This document shows, in pieces, positions 11,801 through 21,010 of a stretch of 40,463 nucleotides of DNA. The first letter of the stretch is position 1, and every line of letters begins with the position of its first letter. This stretch comes from Hyphochytrium catenoides (taxonomy: Eukaryota > Sar > Hyphochytriomycetes > Hyphochytriales > Hyphochytriaceae): contig FLMG01002640.1 of NCBI GenBank assembly GCA_900088475.1, forward strand, positions 1-40,463, in the 5' to 3' direction. A program made the position numbers and the translations under genes. Below the pieces are notes generated by a model. It made no database searches and was not told where the DNA came from. It was given only the letters and a program-made list of their open reading frames with translations.

Positions 11801-12208
11801 GACTGACCAAATGAACCGGTAGACAGCACGAATGGGATAAAACACGGCATCAACGACGGCGCTTAGGTTCGCTAGGCCTAAGGGAAGAAGCAGTCCTTTG
11901 ACTCTAACGGACAAGAACATGAGAAGGCATTAGCCAGACAATAGAATTCAAGTGGTTGCTAACAGATCCCACCTGACGTGGCTGTCATCAACATCATCTT
12001 CATCGTCAGTTGGGTGCTCGAATATGTGGACAAGGTGCATTAAAACAGCCGTGCTGACGACCACGACAGCTATTACTTCTGTCATTGGTAGCTGTTGCGA
12101 AGACTTGATGGTAAGTCTGGAAGCTGGAAGACTCGAGGGAGATGACGCCGAGAGAGAATCATCTTCCTCCTCCCATTGACTCCGGAGGGAATTCTGAATC
12201 TCCTCCAT
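8804..12208 (-). CDS. AGC-family Ser/Thr kinase with N-terminal membrane segments
   Basis: Twelve exons in transcript order: 12208-11973, 11903-11453, 11420-11364, 11189-11070, 10941-10859, 10623-10495, 10335-10326 (10 nt), 10186-10159, 10063-9972, 9831-9757, 9634-9578 and 9385-8804; 639 residues, all phases consistent. The kinase domain starts near residue 235: glycine loop LGKGAYGEV, ATP-binding Lys in YAIKILDK (about 264), hinge QDYVGGGD, catalytic loop VVYRDLKPEN (Tyr-Arg-Asp, as in AGC kinases), metal-binding DFG (378-380), a Ser-Ile-Val-Gly-Thr activation segment matching the PDK1-site position, APE (403-405) and DVDWWSLG-like VDWWSLGILMYQ. All catalytic residues are present. Residues 42-64 and about 109-127 are hydrophobic enough to span a membrane, followed by about 100 residues of unknown type. 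Joining them to the kinase needs a 32-nt intron (11421-11452), short for this window; no other upstream exon or start codon is available. The tail contains FMAFNAF, a possible degenerate hydrophobic motif. Confidence 0.8.
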
Positions 12209-13169
12209 GTGATGCAGCCAATGCTGTATTTGCTTCCCAGGTCGCCCTCGGAAGATTGAGCCGAGGGAGAACTGATTAGAGACAGAAGCTGGTCCTACAG
12301 CCTGGAAAACTCACAAAGCCGCTGAGAGGCATGATGTCTCGGCCACTTTCAAACGACCGTGAGAATTGCCCTCTGTCTCCACAAGGTCTAGCATTCTTCC
12401 AAGCTAAGCCAGCATTGCGTTTTCCCCACGTTTATAACCTCTACGACGGTCTGACAGACAGCCTTGTTAACAAAAGTATGCTTTCAACCGCTGGGTCCTG
12501 CCATGGCATGAATCTTCTCAGATTCAGGCCGATCTTACAGAGATCTCTGGCTCTTTTTCGCAATAAAATTCTTCCGTACGAGAATCACGAAATTTGGGAA
12601 AGAAGCGGTGGAACGCTGAACTAAAATGCCGGCATCCCTTTTCTTTCTTACAGTATTTGCCGATCACGGTAACTCAACAGCTTGTGGGAGGACCGAGGAC
12701 GGAGAACTGAGCAGGAGATAACTCTAGATAAATTGTACCAGATTACTAACTTTAGTTTTCGAGTGATCATCAATATCGCTGATGGTCAATGGCGGGTAAC
12801 GGCCTTCTTTAGTGATGTTTGTTTTGAGTGTGTGAGATGTTGAGCTCCTTGTCCGGCACTTCAACTTGAAAGCGCAGTTTTGTAGATGGAGCGCAACTTG
12901 GCATGGATGACTTGCTCTGAGCTCTGAGCAGATGGTTGGGAGACAATGACAGATCGACACATACAGGTTATCTACATCACCAGCGCGAGAAGAGCTCCAT
13001 TGGTAGAGTGTTCCATTATCATACAGTAGCATCAGCGCCGTAATCCATTTTAAGGCCACACTTTGCTGCCTTCGCTTGGCTAGTAGTTATCCTTAGCATC
13101 TAACTTGTTCCTTGGTTCAAGCATCTTATATTGACACATACGGCCTCTTTAGAGTTAGAGTCCTGACAC
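12209..13169. other. Divergent promoter region, kinase / DDAH
   Basis: The kinase gene leaves to the left and the DDAH gene to the right, so this 0.96-kb stretch should contain both promoters and 5' untranslated regions. Frames at 12331-12624 (+) and 12724-13059 (-) are open for about 100 codons but show no family resemblance or splice context. Confidence 0.5.
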
Positions 13170-14638
13170 ATGAGTTGGTTGCTGCGGAGACACAAAGAAT
13201 CAACTCTCAGCATAGCTGGCATTCAGCGACTCCTCCGCATTCGGGTTGACGTTGGCCAAGGATGGCCTAGCAGATCGGGCATGGCACAATCTCACTCGCT
13301 TACTTCAATGGGCAAACACTCAGAGTGCCCTTCAGGCCTTGGTGGGCCTCAGGATAATGACCCTCGCTTCTTTAGCTATACGCACGCGCTCACAAGAGGA
13401 CTGTCTCCAGCCTTTCTTGACAGCCTGAAGCTCCATCCTCCTCCCGTTCCGATTGATATTGGCCTGGCTCATCAACAGCACGATCAGTACACCCAACTAC
13501 TTCAAAAGTTAGTGCCCAGCTTCTACGAGCTACCTGCAGAAGAGAAGTATCCGGACTGCTGCTTCGTTGAAGACACGGCCATAGTGGTGGGGAACATCGC
13601 AGTCATCACTACCATAGGTGCCCAAAGCCGGCAAGGCGAGGAGGTACGATAGCGGACAAGGCTTGTTGGAATCATGAACCTGACATTAATGTTGCCCTGG
13701 CTAATGTATCTGCCTGTCAGGCAGCAACGAAAGCAGCTCTTCAGCGGTTCTCCTCCTTAAAGACTCACCATCTCTTGGCCCCAGCCACGTTAGACGGAGG
13801 GGATGTCCTGTACCTGGATCATGATCTCTTCGTTGGTCTATCAAAAAGGACCAACCAGGACGCAGTCACACAGCTTCGGCGCATCTTCGATGATAAAGGT
13901 GAAATCGTAGCGTCGTACATGACTAGGAAAACTCTCCTAGTGGGTCTCCTTCCTGTCATTCAATTGGTTGTCCGGGCCGTCTGTCACCCTGCATCTTAAT
14001 GTTCGCCACATGGAGCTGAGCAGTCACAGTGTCTTTCGCCTCCTACTAGGTATCACTGTTCACCCCGTGCAAGTGGGCGGATCACTTCACCTTAAATCTG
14101 TCATGAGTGCTCTGGACCTAAATACCATTATAGTAGCTGACACAGAGGTGAGACTGCTCCGAAGAAAGTACGCAGTTATCCCTGCAACGATGCTGCCTGC
14201 GCGATGGGAGATACTTCGTCTTTCTTCACTGCCGGGTTCATCGTACCCAAGAAACGCTTATACTAAGTGTTGGAGGTGATTCTGACGATTGGTCTATAGG
14301 CTGGCAAGAATGTTGAAGAGCAGCTAAGGAAAGCGAGGCCACATTTGCAGTTTTTGAGAGTCCCTGACGTGGAAGCTTCAAACGTACTGCGCATTGGCAC
14401 CAACCTGGTGATTCAAGTTAGTACAATGCATCATCCTTCAATGCTGCGTGTCTTAGCGAATAATCCTATAACTTTCTTGCTACTTACTACTCAGGATGGC
14501 TTCCCAGAGAGCGAGGAAATTTTGTGCAAAGCGGCAAGAGAAAGGGGACTGCGGGTGTCGAAGCTGAAGATGTCAGAATTTATCAAGGCCGACGGCGCTC
14601 TTACATGCTGCAGCATTCTATTCTCCGCAGAAGAGTAG
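13170..14638 (+). CDS. DDAH: Dimethylarginine dimethylaminohydrolase
   Basis: Exons 13170-13643, 13721-13943, 14050-14147, 14300-14416 and 14495-14638 join with consistent phases into 351 residues. DDAH hydrolyses asymmetric dimethylarginine to citrulline and dimethylamine and belongs to the guanidino-modifying (pentein) superfamily. Family blocks appear in order: FSYTHALTRG near the substrate lid, CFVEDTAIV with the catalytic acid pair, LDGGDVLYLDHDLFVGLSKR, the catalytic His in LHLKS, and the nucleophile Cys in LTCCSILF close to the C-terminus. The Cys-His-Glu machinery is complete, so the enzyme should be active. The frame extends about 60 residues upstream of the usual N-terminus. An internal ATG at 13281 would give 314 residues; the Arg-rich start MSWLLRRHKESTLSI might instead be a targeting peptide. 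The donor after exon 2 (GG|gtctcc) is weak but the frame demands it. Confidence 0.9.
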
Positions 14639-14669
14639 TACAAGTAGAACCTACGCAGTAATAAAAGAC

Positions 14670-15463
14670 NNNNNNNNNNNNNNNNNNNNNNNNNNNNNNN
14701 NNNNNNNNNNNNNNNNNNNNNNNNNNNNNNNNNNNNNNNNNNNNNNNNNNNNNNNNNNNNNNNNNNNNNNNNNNNNNNNNNNNNNNNNNNNNNNNNNNNN
14801 NNNNNNNNNNNNNNNNNNNNNNNNNNNNNNNNNNNNNNNNNNNNNNNNNNNNNNNNNNNNNNNNNNNNNNNNNNNNNNNNNNNNNNNNNNNNNNNNNNNN
14901 NNNNNNNNNNNNNNNNNNNNNNNNNNNNNNNNNNNNNNNNNNNNNNNNNNNNNNNNNNNNNNNNNNNNNNNNNNNNNNNNNNNNNNNNNNNNNNNNNNNN
15001 NNNNNNNNNNNNNNNNNNNNNNNNNNNNNNNNNNNNNNNNNNNNNNNNNNNNNNNNNNNNNNNNNNNNNNNNNNNNNNNNNNNNNNNNNNNNNNNNNNNN
15101 NNNNNNNNNNNNNNNNNNNNNNNNNNNNNNNNNNNNNNNNNNNNNNNNNNNNNNNNNNNNNNNNNNNNNNNNNNNNNNNNNNNNNNNNNNNNNNNNNNNN
15201 NNNNNNNNNNNNNNNNNNNNNNNNNNNNNNNNNNNNNNNNNNNNNNNNNNNNNNNNNNNNNNNNNNNNNNNNNNNNNNNNNNNNNNNNNNNNNNNNNNNN
15301 NNNNNNNNNNNNNNNNNNNNNNNNNNNNNNNNNNNNNNNNNNNNNNNNNNNNNNNNNNNNNNNNNNNNNNNNNNNNNNNNNNNNNNNNNNNNNNNNNNNN
15401 NNNNNNNNNNNNNNNNNNNNNNNNNNNNNNNNNNNNNNNNNNNNNNNNNNNNNNNNNNNNNNN
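14670..15463. other. Assembly gap (794 N)
   Basis: This is a run of N. It begins 31 bases after the DDAH stop codon and hides the promoter and the 5' exons of the phosphotransferase gene that resumes at 15464. Long frames reported across it are artefacts of the N. Confidence 0.99.
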
Positions 15464-17371
15464 GCAAAACTGGATCGTCTTCACCTCTTGGCTTGCTATT
15501 TGACCATGGTAGGACGCTTCCTCCCGAGAGAGGGTAATTCCGGCAGGACTAAGAGCTGACATCCTCCGCCCTCGACCTACTTGCTCCTTTCTCTTCTGTT
15601 TGTCTCAATTCGCTACGTGCTGGTAGGCTGTGATGCGCTGACTGTCATCATCTCAACTGTTACACACTCCGCCACACTTCAACTGGGGCCCAACTGGACC
15701 TCTAAGGTGTTGGTGGGCTTTGGGACCCTGGTGTTTTACTTCGCAACCTGGGAAGAGTAAGGACATATTGGTCACTGTTTGTTCAGACACCCTGCATGCT
15801 GCTGTTCTCCTGTTGTGGCTTCCTCTCTGTCACGTAATGTCGCATCTGCCTTATTGCCTTGGGCATTTCCCTGTCTCCATCCTCCTCAAATTCCCCTTTA
15901 CCCATATTCTGCCCTTTAGTCGACCTTATCAGACTCCTGACTTGCCTCATCAGGTACTATACTGGGACGTTGGAGCTCCCAGCCATCAATGGTCCGTCGG
16001 AGGGCATCCTTATAGGAGTCTTTGTACAATTTCTCACGGCTTTAGTAGGTCAGTGACCTTGCAGTCTTCAGTTACGACTTTTTTGGCTTCTTTGTTGTTC
16101 TAATACTAATTGTCCATGCCACTTGCTCGTCAGGTCCTCAGTTTTGGCTGCAAGAGAGTCTAGGCCTTCGCCATAACACTTGGTTTGTTATTGTCACGGG
16201 CGCCGCTGCGGTGCCCACAATCTGGTCTAAGTAAGGCTGTTCTGATGGCTTTGTGTCTCACTTCCAGCTCTCCTCTTGGGCTTTCGCTCCACATGGATCT
16301 TGCTTCAGAATCCGGTGGCTCTTTTCCTAACTGGAGTCCCTAAGCCCTCTATTCCTGGGTTCTAGCATGGGAGGGCTTCTTCCACGAAAGTTTCTTACTT
16401 CGTCCTCCTTAGCATTCACAACGTGTACAAGTCAGTGAAAAGGAACAGAGAGAGTCTTTTCATTGCTATAAGTCGCCTGATACCTTTCATGCTTCTTAAC
16501 GTGCTGGTCATCATCTGGATTATGACCTCACCGGCAGGTAGGTTGGTGCTAGGGTGATAGCTGTACCAGATGACTTATTCATACCGCTGGTCTTCGCCCT
16601 TCTCTTTACTGTCGCTCCTGAAAGATATAATGGATTCTCATCCTCGCCTGGTGCTTTGGACGGTTGGACTCCTTAACTCAAAGCTAGTGGTGAGTCTATA
16701 CTTCTAAGTCTGACGACTATTGTGTGCAATAATTCCTGCCATCTGCAATAACGTTTGGCCCATAGTAGTTTGCATCCTAAACAGTACTAGGAGCTTCTCA
16801 CAGCACTCACTTTTCTCTTCATTAGCCACCTTTATCTAAGTGATAGTTATCCTAATCTCGCTGCCTGACTCTGCACTTTGGACCACTTCCGCTATCTTCT
16901 TTACCTTTGTTATCCTCGGTAACACGGTATGGATCTCGATATCTCACCTGCGTCCAATAGTTGCACCTGATGCTTGCCCACCTTATGATTGAGGAGTATC
17001 ATCCCTTCCGGAAAACCCTAGTTCCTATCTTCTTCATAGCTGCGCACACAGCATACAGTGCTTTTTTGGGGTGAGTGAAAGTGTAGTGTTGTTGGCTGTC
17101 CAGTCACTTTGAGCTGTGAGAGTTCTGTTCCCTACCGGGGCCTCAGAATGCTCTTCGTGATGGCCCCTGCTCTTCTACGAGCGATGCTAACCAAGGTTCT
17201 TCCTGTATCTGCAGCAAGTACCATATGGTGGATGAGGAGATGATCTTGTACGAGTTCTTTTTCATCTCCTCCCTCTCCTATGCCCACCTCGCCATCAGCG
17301 TTATCTGGGAAGTGTCAGCAGTATTAGACATTCCTATACTGACAATGCCAAAGAGAGCGAAGAGTAGTTAG
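15464..17371 (+). CDS. EPT1: Ethanolamine/choline phosphotransferase, 5' truncated by gap
   Basis: This enzyme transfers phosphoethanolamine or phosphocholine from its CDP form to diacylglycerol, the last step of the Kennedy pathway, in ER or Golgi membranes. Visible exons are <15464-15508, 15627-15756, 15954-16048, 16134-16230, 16413-16537, 16625-16689, 16961-17070 and 17215-17371, with consistent phases and about 274 residues. The first visible residues TGSSSPLGLLFDHGCDALT are the second half of the CDP-alcohol phosphotransferase signature, with the G-x3-D-x3-D part intact across the first splice join; the D-G-x2-A-R part lies in the gap. Next comes FATWEEYYTGTLELPAINGP, a hallmark of CEPT/EPT proteins, then several membrane segments and IHNVYKSVKRN. 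The C-terminus KRAKSS is basic. Whether ethanolamine or choline is preferred cannot be read from the sequence. About one third of the protein is missing. Confidence 0.9.
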
Positions 17372-17978
17372 GACAATACCATCAAGTTCCAAGTATTCAT
17401 AGAAACGGTAGTTTTGCGCACAGAGATACACACACACAAGGGCAGAGACTGGAGACCCAAGACAGAAAGTGGCGAATGGGAAACACCTAGCTCATGATCT
17501 GATGATTGGAGGCGATCTGATGTACTTATATCACTTAGCAAGCAACAGCAATAACATAGCTATGGCAGATCAAGTGGGTCACTTTCGATCTGCTTGCCTT
17601 CCAACATGTCATCTCGTCGCCGTACCCTCTCTACTTCGCCTAACCTATCCCTTATCACTCCTGAGCAGTGCTAACTAGCATTGAAGCTCTAGATGGAGTG
17701 GAATACTCTATGGGGCAGCTAGTGGCAAATAAATCAATCAACCTTACACTTGTTTACGGTATCGTCCATGTCAGTGAGAGACTATAACGGGTCGGCTCTG
17801 CTCTGCCGAAAAGCTCTCCGCCGCTCCTGGCGCAGGCAGCAAGGAGGCAGCTTCCTCCATGCCAATCAGGAGACAGGCTGGCTCAACGGTACGGAGAAGA
17901 AAGCAAACAGAATTCGTCAGCGAGGAGGAGCTTTTTGGAAGACGGCTCGGTAAAGACAGACAGGAGCCCTGGAGGAAT
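17372..17978. other. Convergent 3' spacer
   Basis: This separates the ends of the phosphotransferase gene (+) and the CCT-domain gene (-). The minus-strand frame at 17771-18007 overlaps the CCT gene's end and could be an alternative last exon, reached through a 24-nt intron to a stop at 17883. Nothing else is supported. Confidence 0.4.
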
Positions 17979-20003
17979 CTACCGACGCTTACCTGCCAGA
18001 GGTGCAACCCAGATTTTCATTACATCCCATACAGCAGCTCGATCCGGCCGCTGGGCGCCAACCCAAAGCCTCTGACCCTCTGCTTTGAAGGCCAAGAAAA
18101 GTGGCGGCACGTGGGGGATCTTCCAAGCTCCGGGAGGTAACTTGCTCATGATCTCGCTAAAATAAGCCAAACAGAAGGTCAAAACGTGAACACAAATGGG
18201 CAATCTATATCCCTAGAACTCTAAAAGCAGGATGTGGGAAAAGTTGCTGAACTCTGTGACCAGTGCTCTTGGTTCCACCTTCAGATACAATAGAAAGGCT
18301 AAGTGAATTGGTACTCACGAGATAGAGACCGCAAGGAATAAAGAGGAATCAAGAAGGAAATTGAGGACAGTTTCCTCGTTAGCATTCCTTCGTGCATGCG
18401 CCATCGCGCGAGCCAGCATGAGGTAAGTCTCAAGGCGCGAGAGGGAAGCTGTATCAAAGTCGGGGGTATTATCAGGAAGGTATTCTCTCAAGTTCGATTG
18501 AATCCTTTTGAAGGCCCTGAAGATGGAAGGTAGAAAATTTCTAGTGAGATGAAGGAGTGGCCAAGCAGAAGTGACCAACGTACAATGTCCAGTCGCTGTA
18601 GAGTTTTCTATGTGCAGGTTCTAGTTGGATGGCAGCGACGAGTTGCCTCATATCAGCTCGCAAATCACTTCTCATCATTCTACAGTCCGCATCGTAAAGT
18701 TGAAGCGCAGCGTTATCCGGTCGAGACCGCAAGTCACTCATTAGGTTCAATGCCTGTTCATCTCAGAGTCAGCATTCCACTGTTAATAGAGCTCCTAAGG
18801 TCTCCACTTTTAGGTGGTCCCACTTACTTGGTTACGTTTCTGCTGAGAGACTATAAGGGCTCCCTGCTCCTGCTCCTTTGCATTTGCTCCTTCATTGAGG
18901 GATGTCTTCACAAATCTGCCTTTAACTCGAGGACGTTGATGTGCCAAAGACTGCCGTATCCCGTACTTTACAGCCTGCTTGCCGAGCGTTGCCATCCTCT
19001 GTAGGTAGAACCGTCAGAGCTCCACCCAAGAACTTCCCCTTTTGTGGCTGACCACGCCAGTATGGATAGCGTCCACTTCCTCCCTGCTGATACTCTATAA
19101 TTGACCGTACGCTGGCCCAACAACCCCCATCTATCCATGAAAATCCCGGTGTGCATCACCTTAGCTCTCTTGTCAAGATATCTTGTGATCCTTTGACGAC
19201 GAGATCGCGGAGTATAGGCACCCACCCTCGTCACGGAAGGTGCAGGCAATTCTAATGGTGAAGGTATTGTTTCCTGGCAACCCTTTGTTGGAGTTGGAAA
19301 TTGAAAGATGCTGGGGAGGATGCACGACGTGGGATGGAGTGCAGGCGTTAGTCAATAATACGAGAGGTTAAATTTGACGATGACACTACAACCTGCTGGG
19401 GCTAGTTTCTGAGAGTTCTTCCCCTTTGGCAACAACCGATGGATTGGGCTCTAGCATTGCGTTGATAGCTCCTAGGAAGAGGTCAATAGAGTTCCGAGCC
19501 TCCTCTTCTTCCTATTTAGGCAAGTGTTTAAGAGGTAAAAGGTTAAATCCAAGAACTAGGGACAGATGAAGTATGTGGCGAAAATTTTTATGATGCCACA
19601 TTAGGCAGGCATACAGGTCAAGGGGCTCCGTTGCGGCGCATTCTCTAGCATAATGGCGAGCATCTTACCTCCATAACCTCTACCGCAGGCTCATCGTTGG
19701 CTCGTATGTCTATTCTGCTGGAGCTATCTTTCACTAAGAGCTTCTTTTGGTCTTTATGAACGACAAAAGTCTTACAAAGCTGTTCGGGTAACATAAGAAG
19801 AGGGAAGGCTTGGTACCTTTTTCGTTCTTCGTGGCAATTGGGGTCCTTCCATGCTTCATTTGGGTCCCGCTTGCCTGCAACTCTGCAGCTTTTAGTAGCT
19901 TTGGGAATAGAGCTCCTGGGTCTGCAGCAGTCTGCGTTTCACTTTCAGGTCTCCTTCTTCTGCGAGTCCCTGGTGTCGCCATGAGAACTAGCGGCTGAGC
20001 CAA
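17979..20003 (-). CDS. CCT-motif protein (CONSTANS/TOC1-type motif)
   Basis: Exons in transcript order: 20003-19817, 19733-19669, 19511-19393, 19310-19160, 18998-18828, 18753-18584, 18540-18319 and 18156-17979; 420 residues, all phases consistent. Residues about 156-205 form a CCT motif: basic YTPRSRRQRITRYLDKRAK, an intron exactly at this point, then KYGIRQSLAHQRPRVKGRFV. In plants this motif carries nuclear targeting and, with NF-Y subunits, DNA binding; it occurs in clock and flowering regulators and in algal and stramenopile proteins. The N-terminus MATPGTRRRRRPESE is basic and an acidic stretch EEEEEARNS lies near residues 84-92. The second half, about 200 residues with DLRADMRQLVAAIQLE and LSRLETYLMLARAMAHAR, looks helical and matches no family I know. 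No B-box or receiver domain is visible. The first ATG at 20003 or the one at 19982 could be the start. Confidence 0.75.
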
Positions 20004-20026
20004 GAAAATACTCCTTTATCAGCTCT

Positions 20027-20160
20027 TAGCAAGCCGAGAGCTGCAAAGAGGGTGGCACTTCCACGGAGAAGAACAGCAGCGTCATAGGCAAAAGCTGCAC
20101 AAGGCAAGAGGTGCCGAGGCAAGAGCTGCAGCTTCCACAGGCAAGAGCTGGAGTGGCAGA
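20027..20160. repeat. Degenerate GGCAAGAGCTG repeat cluster
   Basis: About five related copies of a GGCAAGAGCTG-like word are spaced roughly 15-35 bp apart just upstream of the CCT-protein start codon. Copies vary, for example GGCAAAAGCTG and GGCAAGAGGTG. It could be a decayed minisatellite or a repeated binding site. Confidence 0.6.
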
Positions 20161-20652
20161 TTCTGATGGCTGCGGCAGTCGGTGCTCGTCATAAACCCAG
20201 CCCTAGGCCTGCTAGGTTGTGCCTTTCTCAACCCTCTTTCTCTCTCTTTATACCTCTCTCTGTCTCATTCCACTTGATAAGAAAGATTACCAGAGTGCCA
20301 AGGGCCGTGCGTCCATCGCCGCTTGGGATCAGAATCACGCTCCCTCCCAAGGCAGATGCGTCACATTCTTTGGTGGTAGGCTTTCAATTCAGTGTTGTAA
20401 TGCTTAACTTGGAGGGCCTGCCCGGACAAAACATGTCAAGGGACAAGTGCCTCCACTGGCTCTTCAATGAACTGTACACCTGAGACAGCCGGTACCGGCT
20501 AGGATCGAAGCGTGTTCAAGCTGCAAGAACAGCTTTGGAGTTGAAGTTTGTTCAAAACTCATTTGATCTGATTCTGGGGGAGCTCTGCATATTTAACAGA
20601 CACCAGATTGCGTGATGAATGAGAGAGGAGAAACCAAATCCGTTTCACCATC

Positions 20653-20687
20653 ATTCTCGCGCCAAATCGTAAATCGATTCTCGCGCC
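20653..20687. promoter_or_regulatory. Paired E2F-like elements
   Basis: ATTCTCGCGCC occurs twice as a direct repeat, at 20653-20663 and 20677-20687, 24 bp apart. The first copy continues as CGCGCCAAA (20658-20666), the reverse complement of TTTGGCGCG, which matches the E2F/DP consensus TTTSSCGC. The second continues CGCGCCCAC and matches only partly. They lie about 0.35 kb upstream of the HORMA gene. A single TTTSSCGC match is expected about five times in 40 kb by chance, so the paired layout carries the weight. Confidence 0.4.
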
Positions 20688-21010
20688 CACGCAATTACGC
20701 TCAAACACTTTAATCCGAGCACAATTCAACTGAAAAAGGCTACTTAGGGCTTTCTGAACTTCTGCTCAGGACTACGGGCGCCTTCAAGGACAGCAGCATG
20801 TCTGTCAAAAACGATGGCCGTGCGGCGCCGCTAATTCTGCTTTGGCTGCCGCTTCCGAAAGAATGCAAAGTGCGACTGGGCCTAATATTCAAATACGGAG
20901 TACAAAGCTTTAGGGCTAAACTTGATTTTCTATCAAGCGCATAGTTCTAGAGGCATAGCTGTGCGTGTAGTGGAAGAGTGACGGTATCAGATCAACAGGA
21001 CGCTCAAGTT

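Larger units (their letters stand above)
20004..21010. other. Divergent promoter region, CCT protein / HORMA protein
   Basis: Both flanking genes are transcribed away from this 1-kb stretch. It contains a cluster of imperfect GGCAAGAGCTG repeats at about 20027-20160 and a pair of TCTCGCGCC elements at 20653-20687, one of which continues into an E2F-like core. Open frames at 20166-20483 overlap one another in two frames and are not convincing genes. Confidence 0.55.

Noticed and set aside
12331-13059. Open frames of about 100 codons on both strands between the kinase and DDAH
   Set aside because: No family resemblance, no partner exons; length is within chance.
14601-15562. Long minus-strand frames of about 290-300 codons
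   Set aside because: They are open only because they cross 794 N; the real bases at both ends belong to the DDAH and phosphotransferase genes on the + strand.
16690-16960. Possible extra exon coding ISLPDSALWTTSAIFFTFV in the phosphotransferase gene
   Set aside because: Hydrophobic and open, but its phase does not fit its neighbours, whereas joining 16689 directly to 16961 gives LLNSKLVLHLMLAHLM, which matches the family.
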